Part shown: positions 33,725 through 42,873 of the stretch, one piece after another | How positions within the stretch are numbered: the first letter of the stretch is position 1 | How the letters are laid out: the number at the start of each line of letters is the position of its first letter | Source of the DNA: an uncultured Bacteroidia bacterium | Lineage (GTDB): Bacteria > Bacteroidota > Bacteroidia > Bacteroidales > UBA932 | Assembly: GCA_902784785.1 (NCBI GenBank) | Contig: CACZWF010000005.1 | Location: 1-44,488, forward strand | DNA length: 44,488 nt | Direction of reading: 5' to 3' | Notes under the pieces: generated by a model | Database searches by the model: none | The model's input: only the letters and a program-made list of their open reading frames with translations | Told to the model about the DNA's origin: nothing | Position numbers and translations under genes: made by a program

Positions 33725-36514
33725 CTATTTTTCGCAACGGCGGGCTATGCCCAAGGCGGCGGAGAGCAAAAGAAGAAGATAGAGCAAAATGGAACTGGCG
33801 CGGGAGATGTTGGCACCGAGGACATAATCTTCCGGCTCATATCGCATAATGATTTCCCCTTCGCCCGCAGGCAGTTGGGCCGCCCGCAAAATCCAATTGG
33901 CCCGCAGCAGCGGAAGTTCTTCCGAAATGGGAATGTCGGGTTCGGAGGACGGGGCGGCTGCCTCCACATCGGATGGGGCGTTGGAAAGAGCGGTGTAGCG
34001 GATGCGGGCCTTCCAGCCGATAGGATGGAAAATCTCGCTGAACACGGCGAGGGATGGGGTAAGAGAACGGAATTGGTAGTGCAGTTCGTTCGGGGCGTAA
34101 TTGGTCAGAATGATACCCTCGTCACCCCCGACCTGATCGGAGGTCTCGTCGAGCGGAGACGACGCTCCGAACTCCGGCGAGACCTGCCCCAGATAATCCT
34201 TCCCCACCACGGCCTGACGATGCAAATCCACCTGGCCGAGGAACGCAATTTCTTCATCGGGCGTGGCAGCCTCCTTGATTTCACGCACCAGCCAGGCGTT
34301 TCCGAAAGCCGCTTCATTGATGGCCGGACGCAGATTCCCCTGGACGATGATATAGCGTCCGTTCAGCATCGAAACAATGGGCATTTCGGGCATCTGTGCC
34401 TCGAATTCCGAAAGGGTCGCCACCTTGGAAAGCGCTTTTTCCGCCTGAGAAATTTCCTTGAAAATATAGCGGTCGATCAGGTCTTGATAGCGCTGGAGCT
34501 TGACCGGGCTGTAGCCGCCGACACATTTGTGGTGATAGCATTGGAAAGCGTCGTTGAAGGTATTGACGCTCAAATCCAGCACGCGATAACTCGGATCGGT
34601 GTCCTGATGAATCCACTTGTCCGCTTCGCGTTCGGCAAACTGGCCTTTGTAGGCCTTCTTCGTCATAAAGTCCTTGTCAGAGAGGTAACGCTTGCCGGCG
34701 CTGAACAGGTCGGCCAGGACCAGAATGGAAATGACGGAGAGGGCGATGATGGCAGGGGTACCGTAGCCCTTCAGATTGAAGGATAGGGATGCCCGGTCGG
34801 AGCCGGATATGACGGGCGTGGAGCCCGTCTTGGCGCTCGCAGAGCCGGATTTGGCGTTTTGGGCGCCACGACGATACACAACCCAGAGCAACAGGGCGAA
34901 AGTGAGGGTGATAAAGAAGAAAGAGCGGCGGGCGTCGGCCACCAGCAGGGCGCTGCGGTCGGCCCTCAACGCATCCAACAGACTATCGGGCTGACCCGCT
35001 TCCGCATCCGTCAGGAAGGACCCCGCGAGAGAAGGGAAGAGCCAGCAAAGCAGGCAGAATCCTCCGGTCAAACCGAACGCGATCCACGCCTTGACAGAAA
35101 ATTCTTTTTTCGTATACTCCCCTTTCAAGATTTTGTCCAGAACAAGGAAGGCCAGCACCGGCACGGTGATTTGCAACGCGGTCAGGGCCATCGACACCGA
35201 ACGGAACTTGGAATACATCGGAACATATTCGAAGAAGAAGCGGGTGAAGGCCATGAAATGATTGCCCCAGGCCAGGAACGAGGCCAGAATCGTCGCCGCG
35301 AGCAGCCACCATTTTTCCTTTCCTTTGAACAGGAAAAGCCCCAGCATAAAGAGGAAACAACAGATGGCCCCCAGATACATCGGACCGGCGGTGAAGGGTT
35401 GCGGGCCCCAGTATTCCTGGAAATAGGCCGCATACTCGGGATGGCCGGCGGAACGAAGCAATTTGTAGGTCTCGCTGCTTTTAGGGAGGCCTTCGGAGAT
35501 GCCGCCCCGGAAATTGGGGATCATCAGGTTGGGCATTTCATCGATGCCGTAGGACCATTGGGTGGCATAATCCAGATCCAGGCCCTTGCTGTTGTGGGTG
35601 TCGGAATCCGAACTAAGTTCCGAACCGCCGCGCATCGTGTATTGCGTATAATTATAAGTAGGAATCAGTTTGTTGGCATTGGTCGCGATACCCACTCCGC
35701 CCATCACCAGCAACAAGGCCGAAGCGACGGCGAAATTACGCATTCCACGCCCGCGTTCCGGCGCCTTGCGACGCAGAATATCGACCAGCAGAACGACGAC
35801 ATAGATAAAAATCAGGATGGCCAGATAGTAGGAAATCTGCACGTGATTGGCCTTGATCTGCATACTGAGCGCCAAAGCGAAGAGCACGGACGCTACGCCT
35901 AGTTGCGGAAGGATGGACTTGAGCGTGGGCACGGGCCGCGTTGCAGCCCCGGTATTCCCTTCGGAAGGAATCTGCGCGACGGAGCCATACTCTCCCAAAG
36001 CCGTGCGGTAGGTGTAGACAATCGCCGCCAGCACCCAGGGCATAAAAGCGATGGCCTGCATTTTGGCGTTGTGCCCCACTTGGATAATCTGCATATTATA
36101 GGAACAGAAAGCGACGGCGACGGCCCCCGCGACCGCAAGGATGGGATGAATTCCGAACGCCAACATCAAAAGAAACGCGCCCAGCAAGGTTACGAATAGG
36201 AAGGAGGCCGGACGGTCCAACCCCATCAGAAACTTATACATCCATTGGGTGTAGTCCCCCTCGAAATCATCGTACATCCCCACCGTAGGCATACCTCCGA
36301 ACATCGAACCGGTCCAGAGCGTCTTGTCGTCGGGATGCTCTTTGTTCCATTCGCGCACTTCGTGGGACATCCCCTGCCATTGGGAAATATCGGACTGGTT
36401 CAGCACCTTTCCGTCCAGCACTTCGGGCACAAACACATACGAAAGAGCGATAAAAAAGAGAATGACGCCCAGCATCAGGGCCACCTGCTTCCAACTATTT
36501 TTCATATTCATCAT
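33725..36514 (-). CDS. YfhO-family multi-pass membrane protein
   Basis: This protein of up to 929 residues (ATGs at 36514, 36511 and 36505 are all possible; M-K-N-S-W at 36505 is attractive) has many hydrophobic segments. It shows the YfhO pattern: an N-terminal membrane helix, F-G-G-M-P-T near 75, multiple helices, and a large C-terminal extracytoplasmic domain with G-Y-S-P-V-K-L-Q-R-Y and L-N-G-R-Y, closed by a final helix. YfhO proteins act in glycosylation of cell-envelope polymers in Gram-positives; in Bacteroidetes the role is undefined. It follows the GT4 gene by about 35 bp and probably shares its transcript. A Ser/Gly/Thr-rich cytoplasmic or periplasmic loop holds a palindromic repeat (34788-34829). 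Confidence 0.85.
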   Translation of the reverse strand: MMNMKNSWKQVALMLGVILFFIALSYVFVPEVLDGKVLNQSDISQWQGMSHEVREWNKEHPDDKTLWTGSMFGGMPTVGMYDDFEGDYTQWMYKFLMGLDRPASFLFVTLLGAFLLMLAFGIHPILAVAGAVAVAFCSYNMQIIQVGHNAKMQAIAFMPWVLAAIVYTYRTALGEYGSVAQIPSEGNTGAATRPVPTLKSILPQLGVASVLFALALSMQIKANHVQISYYLAILIFIYVVVLLVDILRRKAPERGRGMRNFAVASALLLVMGGVGIATNANKLIPTYNYTQYTMRGGSELSSDSDTHNSKGLDLDYATQWSYGIDEMPNLMIPNFRGGISEGLPKSSETYKLLRSAGHPEYAAYFQEYWGPQPFTAGPMYLGAICCFLFMLGLFLFKGKEKWWLLAATILASFLAWGNHFMAFTRFFFEYVPMYSKFRSVSMALTALQITVPVLAFLVLDKILKGEYTKKEFSVKAWIAFGLTGGFCLLCWLFPSLAGSFLTDAEAGQPDSLLDALRADRSALLVADARRSFFFITLTFALLLWVVYRRGAQNAKSGSASAKTGSTPVISGSDRASLSFNLKGYGTPAIIALSVISILVLADLFSAGKRYLSDKDFMTKKAYKGQFAEREADKWIHQDTDPSYRVLDLSVNTFNDAFQCYHHKCVGGYSPVKLQRYQDLIDRYIFKEISQAEKALSKVATLSEFEAQMPEMPIVSMLNGRYIIVQGNLRPAINEAAFGNAWLVREIKEAATPDEEIAFLGQVDLHRQAVVGKDYLGQVSPEFGASSPLDETSDQVGGDEGIILTNYAPNELHYQFRSLTPSLAVFSEIFHPIGWKARIRYTALSNAPSDVEAAAPSSEPDIPISEELPLLRANWILRAAQLPAGEGEIIMRYEPEDYVLGANISRASSILLYLLLLLSAALGIARRCEK
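34788..34829. repeat. Dispersed palindromic repeat, copy 1 (inside YfhO-family gene)
   Basis: The plus strand reads GATGCCCGGTCGG then A-GCCGG-ATATGACG. This matches the minus-strand copy at 37251-37278 at all but a few bases. A perfect 7-bp inverted repeat (GACGGGC-GTGGA-GCCCGTC, 34811-34829) follows. It keeps the reading frame open and encodes a low-complexity loop. Confidence 0.65.
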
Positions 36515-36549
36515 TTTTCATTCCATCGTCTCCGGAAGCATCCGAAGAG

Positions 36550-37986
36550 TCATTTTTTTGAGCAGAGCCCGTCCAGCAGCCGGGCCATCGCGGCGGCGGT
36601 GCTGCGGCGGGAATAGCGGGACACATCGGGACGGGATGGCCCGGCTGCTGCCTGGGTAGAATCCGTTTCCTCTGAAGCGCCACGGGAACTCTTGCAAAAT
36701 TGCTCCCAGGCATTATCTATGTAGGCTTTCATCGCCGCTTTGTCCTCCCAGTCGCAGACCGCATAGCCGGGGGCCGCAGCATCCGTCTCAGGCACGGAGT
36801 CGGTCAAATCTTGAAGAATGCGGGCCATGGCCCCGTCGGGAGCGCCGATGCCCAGAATCGGGCGTCCGGACCCCAGGTATTCAAAGAGTTTCCCGGGCAG
36901 CACCGCCTTGTATTCCGGCTCCTTGCGCAAGGGCAAAAGCAGCACGGAAGCGGCCATCTGCCGGGCCACTGCCTCGGGATGAGGCTGATAACCCCAATCT
37001 GTCACATTGCCTTGCAAACCGGCGGCCGACAGGCTTTCCAGCACTTCGCGGTCGGTCTTTCCGACCAACGCGATGCGGAGTTTCTGACGAAATTCCGCGT
37101 CGGCCCCGCATTTTTCAGCCAGGACCTCCCACAAGACCGTGGGAATGCCGTCCCGGGCGAACAAGCCCGTATGGGTGAGGGTGAAGAGCCCTTCGGCCGA
37201 GCCGGGGGTGACGGACGGGCTCCCGCAACAGGCTTGACTGGCCGTCAGGGCGTCATGCCCGGCCCCGACCGGGCATCCCCCGTAGTCCGCCTCGTCGAAA
37301 CCGTTGGTGACCAAAGCGACGGGCGTGTCCGTCATCGCGCGGAACTCATCCTGCACCATCGGCGACACGGCGACTACCAACGACGCGTCATCCAGCACCT
37401 GCTTTTCCAGTTTTTCGTGACGCCGACGAGAACAAGCCGTCAAGGAAAGATGCTTGAAATAGAAAACCTTCGTCCAAGGGTCCCGAAAATCCGCCACCCA
37501 GGGCAGACCGGTCTTGCGGGCCAATGCCCGGGCGATCAAATGCATCGTATGAGGCGGTCCTGTGCTGATGATGATATCCACAGGATGTTCGCGAAGGTAG
37601 TCCTGCAAAAAACGGACGCTGGGGCCCACCCACAGGCATTTGGGGTCGGGAATGAACAGATTTCCGCGCAGCCACATCGCGATGCGTCCGGCAAGGCTCC
37701 GCTTGCCCGCATCCACCGTGTTGACCTTCGGCGCCGCCGCTTTTTCCCGACGGAACAGTTTGGCATACAAGCCATAGGGTTCGAAAATGCGGGTGCGGAT
37801 GACCTCCACGCCGTCCACTTCCGCCAGGAGGCTTTCATCTCTTGCGGGAGCCTCGGGATTGGAAGGGGTATAGACGACCGGTTCCCAGCCCAGTTCGGGG
37901 AGGTATTTGGCAAACTTCACCCAACGCTGGACGCCGCTCCCTCCGGACGGGGGCCAATAGTAGGATATGATTAATACGCGACGCAT
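36550..37986 (-). CDS. GT4-type glycosyltransferase
   Basis: This 478-residue protein is read from ATG 37986 (M-R-R-V-L-I-I-S-Y-Y-W-P-P), a typical start for this group. An earlier in-frame ATG at 38022 would overlap the -7 box. The GT-B fold shows S-G-G-S-G-V-Q-R-W-V-K near the N-terminus, W-V-A-D-F-R-D-P-W mid-chain, V-T-N-G-F-D, and a C-terminal domain with L-P-G-K-L-F-E-Y-L-G-S-G-R-P-I-L-G typical of group 1 transferases. It probably adds a sugar to an envelope glycan. Two unusual stretches are a Cys/Ser/Gly-rich insertion of about 27 residues between the two domains, encoded by a palindromic repeat, and an Ala/Ser/Arg-rich C-terminal tail. It is first in an operon with the YfhO gene. Confidence 0.88.
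   Translation of the reverse strand: MRRVLIISYYWPPSGGSGVQRWVKFAKYLPELGWEPVVYTPSNPEAPARDESLLAEVDGVEVIRTRIFEPYGLYAKLFRREKAAAPKVNTVDAGKRSLAGRIAMWLRGNLFIPDPKCLWVGPSVRFLQDYLREHPVDIIISTGPPHTMHLIARALARKTGLPWVADFRDPWTKVFYFKHLSLTACSRRRHEKLEKQVLDDASLVVAVSPMVQDEFRAMTDTPVALVTNGFDEADYGGCPVGAGHDALTASQACCGSPSVTPGSAEGLFTLTHTGLFARDGIPTVLWEVLAEKCGADAEFRQKLRIALVGKTDREVLESLSAAGLQGNVTDWGYQPHPEAVARQMAASVLLLPLRKEPEYKAVLPGKLFEYLGSGRPILGIGAPDGAMARILQDLTDSVPETDAAAPGYAVCDWEDKAAMKAYIDNAWEQFCKSSRGASEETDSTQAAAGPSRPDVSRYSRRSTAAAMARLLDGLCSKK
37193..37278. repeat. Dispersed palindromic repeat, copy 2 (in-frame insertion in glycosyltransferase)
   Basis: It is centred on a perfect hairpin ATGCCCGG-CCCCGA-CCGGGCAT (37255-37276). 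The flank up to 37193 is rich in short inverted segments, and GGAGCCCGTC occurs here and in copy 1. It encodes a Cys/Ser/Gly/Ala-rich stretch not expected in GT4 enzymes, so an element appears to have entered the gene without breaking the frame. Confidence 0.7.
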
Positions 37987-38101
37987 TCCGATTTTCGTTC
38001 TTTTCGCATCAGGACACTCCACAAAGGTAAAAAATTTTTACTACTTTTGTAGATTGATTTGTCAAACTGTTTAAACCTAAACTTTAGTTTAATTGAATAA
38101 T
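37987..38101. promoter_or_regulatory. Divergent promoter region (glycosyltransferase / acyl-CoA synthetase)
   Basis: Two back-to-back -7 boxes flank an A/T-rich centre: TACCTTTG on the minus strand (38022-38029) and TACTTTTG on the plus strand (38042-38049). Good -33 TTTG elements at standard spacing are not evident. Leaders would be about 30 nt and 50 nt. No other gene is seen in this gap. Confidence 0.6.
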
Positions 38102-39757
38102 ATGGAATTTCAGTCTGTAAATAAATTGTTTCAAGAGGAATTCGTCCGTCATTGGACGCGTCCCGCCGTCTCCGACCTGCACGGGGAAACCTTCAGTTTC
38201 GAAGATGTGTGCAACCAAATCGCCCGCTACCATCTCTTCTATCAGTCGGCCGGCATTGTTCCAGGAGACAAAATCGCCTTGTGCGGACAGAACAGCACGG
38301 GTTGGGCCATCGGATTTTTGGCGACGATGACCTACGGAGCCGTTCCCGTTCCCATCCTCAATGACTTCACACCAGACAACGTACGTCACTTGCTCGAGCA
38401 CTCGGACGCCCGTTTCCTCCTGACCGACGCCGGCATCCTGCGCGGACTGGACGGAAAGGTTCCCGACAATATCGAAGCCATCATCAACGTCAAGGGCCTC
38501 AAACTATTCTCGGCCAATCGCAAAGAGGTCGAAGAGGCACTCGCACGTAGCGAAGAACAGTTCAAAGAGCGTTATCCCTACGGTCTCAAGCGGGCGGATG
38601 TCAACTTCTACGAAGACAGCGCGGAAGAACTCGCTTTGATTAACTATACTTCAGGCACCTCGGGCTTTTCCAAAGGCGTGATGATTCCCTACAGGGCCGT
38701 CTGGTCCAACCTGTACTTCGCCCACAATGTGGCGGAGCCGTGGCTCAACGAGAACCACTCCCTCGTTTCGATGCTCCCGATGGCGCATATGTACGGTATG
38801 ATGTTCGAGTTCCTGTTCGAGATCACCTATGGAGCCCATGTGATTTTCCTGGGAAAGACCCCCAGCCCGAAAATCATCCTCGGTGCTTTCGCCCAGACCC
38901 GGCCCGACCTCATCGTCACCGTCCCGCTGGTGATTGAAAAGATTTACAAGACCAAAATCAAAGACATCATCAAGAAGGTCAAATTTCTGCTGGGTGTCCC
39001 GGTGGTCAACAACATCATCCGTGAAGAAATCCGCAAGAAAGTGGATCAGAGTTTCGGCGGGCGTTTCGAAGAGGTGATTATGGGCGGCGCCGCCTTCAAT
39101 CCCGAAGCGGAAAAATTCTTCCACGATATCAAGTTCCATTACACGGTCGGCTACGGAATGACCGAATGCGCCCCCATTATCGCCTACGCCCATTACGACA
39201 AAGTCAAGCTCTTTTCCTGCGGCCAGGCGGCTCCCAATATGGAAATCCGCATTGTGTCCCGGGACCCCGCGAACATTCCGGGCGAAGTGGAAGTGCGGGG
39301 TGCCAATGTATTCCTCGGCTATTACAAGAACCCCGAAGCGACAGCGGAGGCCTTTACCGAAGACGGCTGGTTCCGTACCGGCGATATCGGCATCCTGGAT
39401 CAGGACGGTTACCTCTTCCTGCGCGGACGTTCCAAGTGTATGATACTCGGCCCGAACGGTCAGAATATCTATCCCGAGGAAATCGAATATGCGATCAACA
39501 ACTTCCCGCTGGTGAGCGACTGTCTGGTCATCGACGACGACGGTGCGCTGGTCGCCCTGGTTTATCCTGATTTCGCCGCCGGCGAAAAAGCGGGCCTGGA
39601 CGCCGCTGCCGTGAAAGAGAAAGTGCAGGCGCTGCTCCCCGAAATCAACAGTCAGCTCCCCTCGTACTCCAAAATCAAACGGATCGAGTGCCGGGACGAG
39701 GATTTTGAACGCACGCCCAAGAAGAGCATCCGCCGCTACCTGTATCAGAAGAAATAA
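38102..39757 (+). CDS. AMP-binding acyl-CoA synthetase-like enzyme
   Basis: This 551-residue protein is read from ATG 38102 (an ATG at 38093 is three codons earlier). It is an ANL-superfamily adenylating enzyme with the P-loop YTSGTSGFSKG (182-192), M-L-P-M-A-H-M-Y-G, V-G-Y-G-M-T-E-C-A-P, D-G-W-F-R-T-G-D-I-G, and the C-terminal catalytic Lys in T-P-K-K-S-I-R-R. The overall pattern is that of long-chain fatty-acid-CoA ligases, which activate acids with ATP and CoA. It could instead be an acyl-ACP synthetase. It is followed by cysK after 9 bp, so it is probably co-transcribed with cysteine biosynthesis genes, although the functional link is unclear. Confidence 0.9.
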   Translation: MEFQSVNKLFQEEFVRHWTRPAVSDLHGETFSFEDVCNQIARYHLFYQSAGIVPGDKIALCGQNSTGWAIGFLATMTYGAVPVPILNDFTPDNVRHLLEHSDARFLLTDAGILRGLDGKVPDNIEAIINVKGLKLFSANRKEVEEALARSEEQFKERYPYGLKRADVNFYEDSAEELALINYTSGTSGFSKGVMIPYRAVWSNLYFAHNVAEPWLNENHSLVSMLPMAHMYGMMFEFLFEITYGAHVIFLGKTPSPKIILGAFAQTRPDLIVTVPLVIEKIYKTKIKDIIKKVKFLLGVPVVNNIIREEIRKKVDQSFGGRFEEVIMGGAAFNPEAEKFFHDIKFHYTVGYGMTECAPIIAYAHYDKVKLFSCGQAAPNMEIRIVSRDPANIPGEVEVRGANVFLGYYKNPEATAEAFTEDGWFRTGDIGILDQDGYLFLRGRSKCMILGPNGQNIYPEEIEYAINNFPLVSDCLVIDDDGALVALVYPDFAAGEKAGLDAAAVKEKVQALLPEINSQLPSYSKIKRIECRDEDFERTPKKSIRRYLYQKK

Positions 39758-39766
39758 ATTTACGAA

Positions 39767-40684
39767 ATGATAGTACATTCGCTGAGCGAACTTATTGGAA
39801 ACACCCCCCTGCTGGAGGTGCTTCCTTTCCCCGGACAGCAAGCAAACCTGCTGGTCAAAATCGAAGCATTCAATCCGGGAGGCAGCGTCAAAGACCGCGT
39901 GGCATTGGCGATGATTGAAGAGGCCGAAAAGAGCGGCCAGCTCCGTCCCGGAGCGACCATCATCGAGCCGACCAGCGGCAACACCGGTGTCGGACTGGCC
40001 TGGGTGGGCCGCAGCAAAGGATACAAAGTCATCTTGACGATGCCCGAGACAATGAGCCAGGAGCGGCGCAGCCTGCTCAAGGCTTTCGGGGCGAAGTTGG
40101 AACTGACGCCGGGATCGGCCGGCATGAAAGGGGCCATCGCCCGGGCTGAAGAATTGCGCGACAGCACCCCCGGCGCCGTGATCCTGGGGCAGTTCACCAA
40201 CCCTGCCAATCCAGCCGCGCACGAAAGGACGACGGGCGAGGAGATTTGGCGCGACACCGAAGGGAAGGTGGATATTTTCGTGGCAGGAGCCGGGACAGGC
40301 GGAACGGTGAGCGGCACGGGCCGCGCTTTGAAAAAGCACAATCCGTCCGTACGGATTGTCGCCGTGGAGCCTGCGTCTTCTGCGGTATTGTCCGGCCAGC
40401 CTGCCGGCAAGCACAGAATCCAAGGCATTGGAGCCGGATTTATTCCCGACACCTATGACGCGACAGTCGTGGATTCGGTTTGCCCCGTAAGCGATGAAGA
40501 TGCCTATGCGGCTGCTCGCCTGTTGGCTGAACACGAAGGCCTGCTCGTCGGCATTTCTTCCGGAGCCGCATTCAGCGCAGCCCTTGCGATGGCTCGCGAC
40601 AAAGCGAATGCCGGAAAAACTATTGTGGCGTTGCTCCCGGACACGGGCGAGCGTTATCTTTCCACCGATTTATTTGCGCAATAA
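39767..40684 (+). CDS. cysK: Cysteine synthase (O-acetylserine sulfhydrylase)
   Basis: This 305-residue PLP enzyme converts O-acetylserine and sulfide to cysteine. Visible are S-V-K-D-R with the PLP lysine (Lys42), the substrate loop PTSGNTG (68-74), Q-F-T-N-P-A-N-P, the phosphate loop GAGTGGT (174-180), and S-S-G-A near the C-terminus. Length and motifs are normal for CysK. It is followed after 3 bp by serine acetyltransferase, which makes its substrate. The two usually form the cysteine synthase complex. Confidence 0.97.
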   Translation: MIVHSLSELIGNTPLLEVLPFPGQQANLLVKIEAFNPGGSVKDRVALAMIEEAEKSGQLRPGATIIEPTSGNTGVGLAWVGRSKGYKVILTMPETMSQERRSLLKAFGAKLELTPGSAGMKGAIARAEELRDSTPGAVILGQFTNPANPAAHERTTGEEIWRDTEGKVDIFVAGAGTGGTVSGTGRALKKHNPSVRIVAVEPASSAVLSGQPAGKHRIQGIGAGFIPDTYDATVVDSVCPVSDEDAYAAARLLAEHEGLLVGISSGAAFSAALAMARDKANAGKTIVALLPDTGERYLSTDLFAQ

Positions 40685-40687
40685 GTA

Positions 40688-41422
40688 ATGAAATCCCGCA
40701 AATCGACCGCCAAAGCCTTGGCCGAAATGATGGACGCGCTGAACGATGCCGTCTTCCCTGAATACGCTGACCAAGACCCCGGGCTGGCTCCGGGACGCAT
40801 TCATCGCGCCCTGCAGTCCCTCTCCGACGCCGGCGTAGCCGACGCCTTTGTGGCGGCCATTCCTGAAATCAAACGCCTGCTGCAAACCGATGTGGCGGCG
40901 ATTGAAGCCAACGACCCGGCGGCCTCTGACCAGAAGGAAGTGGTCTTCTGCTACCCTTCCATCAAAGCCATCCTCTATTATCGCGCCGCACATATCCTGC
41001 TCGGATTGAAGGTGCCGGTCCTGCCGCGTATGCTCACCGAATACGCCCATTCCATCACGGGTATTGACATCCACCCGGGAGCGACCATCGGCGAATATTT
41101 CGCCATCGACCACGGAACGGGTACTGTTATCGGCGAGACGGCTATCATCGGCAATCACGTCACCTTGTACCAAGGTGTGACGCTGGGTGCCAAGAATTTC
41201 AGTTATGACGAAAACGGGCGGCCGAAGGATATTCCCCGCCACCCGATTCTGGAAGATAATGTCACGGTGTATTCCAACGCTTCGCTGCTGGGACGCATCA
41301 CCATAGGCACCGGCTCTATCATCGGCGGTAACGTCTGGCTCACCCATTCCGTTCCGCCTCACTCACGCATTCTCCAAAGCCACTACCGCGAAGCCTTTTT
41401 CAAAGACGGCGAAGGGATTTAG
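40688..41422 (+). CDS. cysE: Serine O-acetyltransferase
   Basis: This 244-residue protein acetylates L-serine with acetyl-CoA, the first step of cysteine synthesis. A helical N-terminal domain precedes a left-handed beta-helix of hexapeptide repeats (I-H-P-G-A-T-I-G, I-D-H-G-T-G-T-V-I-G-E-T, I-G-N-H-V-T-L-Y-Q-G-V-T-L-G). The Asp-His of I-D-H-G-T-G is catalytic. An extended N-terminus of the EpsC type is present. The C-terminus ends in Ile (G-E-G-I), the residue that inserts into the CysK active site in the synthase complex. Its stop overlaps the stop of the convergent dehydrogenase gene. Confidence 0.95.
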   Translation: MKSRKSTAKALAEMMDALNDAVFPEYADQDPGLAPGRIHRALQSLSDAGVADAFVAAIPEIKRLLQTDVAAIEANDPAASDQKEVVFCYPSIKAILYYRAAHILLGLKVPVLPRMLTEYAHSITGIDIHPGATIGEYFAIDHGTGTVIGETAIIGNHVTLYQGVTLGAKNFSYDENGRPKDIPRHPILEDNVTVYSNASLLGRITIGTGSIIGGNVWLTHSVPPHSRILQSHYREAFFKDGEGI

Positions 41423-42849
41423 AGTTCCCAGGCACCGCCTTTGGCGAAAATGGGATTCACAATCTCATCGTAGAAACCGCCGCGTTTAGCCAAATCGAGC
41501 AGGTTGTAGCGGAAACGCATCATCTGCACGATGGGGAACATATCCCGCAGTTGCTCGCGGCTGACCCCGATCATCGAAGGATCATACGGTGCGCCCGCCG
41601 CCTTGAAAGCAGCCTGCATTTTCTTAAACGGCCAAACCTGCGCCTGCAATTTCTGTTTGAACGACGGCCATTCGGTTTTGAGTTTCTCCAATTGACGACG
41701 AATCTCTTCGGAGTCCTGGTATTTCTGGGTAATCTGGGTATAACCCAATTTCGGAGCGGGGAAGTCTTTGAAAAGTTCCAGCGCACGCTCCTGCTCCTGT
41801 TCCAGCGTAGGCCAGGCCTTGACGCAGGCATCCACATCCAGCTTGGTCAGGTCGAGTTTGAACAACTCGTCGAAGGCTGCGCACATCGTCATCGTACCGA
41901 CAGCCACCTGAAATCCGTGGGACTGGAGTTTACCCTTGTAGCGGTGCTCGGTCATATCCAGAATATGGCTGAAGAGATGGTCGCAGCAGGAGGCGGGACG
42001 GGAAGAACGGGCGGCCTGCATCGCAATGCCGCTGAGGGTCAATCCCTCAAAGATATCCGCAATGGCATCCGGGTCACCGGCGGCAACCGCTTCCGGACGG
42101 GATAGGAAATCATCCAGATAATCCTGCAACACGTGCCAGGCATCCGATTGAATCAGTTCCGTACCGACAAAGTCAGAAATCATCCATTCAGCACCGGCGG
42201 GAACCTTGGCGGCCAGGTCGGCATAGCCGGCGGCGGTCATTTCCTTGGGAGCGGCGGCAATCACATCGGTATCCGCTAGGATGGCGACCGGAGCGGGACA
42301 GGAAAAGGTCTGCTTGGCCCGCTGGTAGCTGATGGAGGCTCCAAAAGAAGAATAGCCATCCACAGAAGCGGCCGTAGGCAAGGTCAGATAGGACTGGCCA
42401 TGGTGGTGCGAGCACAATTTGCAGAGGTCGTTGATTACACCGGAACCCACGGAAACCAAAATATAGAAGTCATCCGATGCGGGAACAAATGCCTTTTCGG
42501 CATCCGCTTCGACATGATGGTCGTCCTGCTCGATGCGTTTGGCTGCAGCCAGGTCGCCTTCTACCAATTTGTCCACCATTTCGACATATTTCCACTCGGC
42601 GTGAAACTCTTCTTTGTCAATGATGTATTTTTCGGTCGGAATGCCGGCGCCCACCAGCATGGCATACACTTTTTCTCCCAAAGCCGGCCAGGTATGCACA
42701 TCAGCTACCACCATAGCCTTACGGCCGGGAAAACACTTTTTGAATACGTCGGGGGCCATCGAAGCATAGCCGCGACCCATTTCAAAAACCTTTGTATCCG
42801 TAGAAATGGAGAGCGCATACGCAATACGCTCTTGAAAAGTCTTTTTCAT
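41419..42849 (-). CDS. sn-Glycerol-1-phosphate dehydrogenase (AraM/EgsA family)
   Basis: This 476-residue protein belongs to the iron-type dehydrogenase superfamily. SVGSGVINDLCK (133-144) and PTAASVDGYSS (158-168) are diagnostic of glycerol-1-phosphate dehydrogenases. Metal ligands are an Asp in Y-A-D-L and His in C-C-D-H-L-F-S-H and Q-S-H-G-F-Q-V-A. These enzymes reduce dihydroxyacetone phosphate to sn-glycerol-1-phosphate, the stereoisomer used in archaeal lipids and by AraM of Bacillus. It starts 24 bp after a GlpT-type transporter gene, suggesting that the imported or processed compound is a glycerol phosphate. The C-terminal 150 residues are longer than in archaeal enzymes but usual for the Bacteroidetes form. 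Confidence 0.88.
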   Translation of the reverse strand: MKKTFQERIAYALSISTDTKVFEMGRGYASMAPDVFKKCFPGRKAMVVADVHTWPALGEKVYAMLVGAGIPTEKYIIDKEEFHAEWKYVEMVDKLVEGDLAAAKRIEQDDHHVEADAEKAFVPASDDFYILVSVGSGVINDLCKLCSHHHGQSYLTLPTAASVDGYSSFGASISYQRAKQTFSCPAPVAILADTDVIAAAPKEMTAAGYADLAAKVPAGAEWMISDFVGTELIQSDAWHVLQDYLDDFLSRPEAVAAGDPDAIADIFEGLTLSGIAMQAARSSRPASCCDHLFSHILDMTEHRYKGKLQSHGFQVAVGTMTMCAAFDELFKLDLTKLDVDACVKAWPTLEQEQERALELFKDFPAPKLGYTQITQKYQDSEEIRRQLEKLKTEWPSFKQKLQAQVWPFKKMQAAFKAAGAPYDPSMIGVSREQLRDMFPIVQMMRFRYNLLDLAKRGGFYDEIVNPIFAKGGAWEL

Positions 42850-42873
42850 TGATTTCCTTGTATTCTTTATTCC

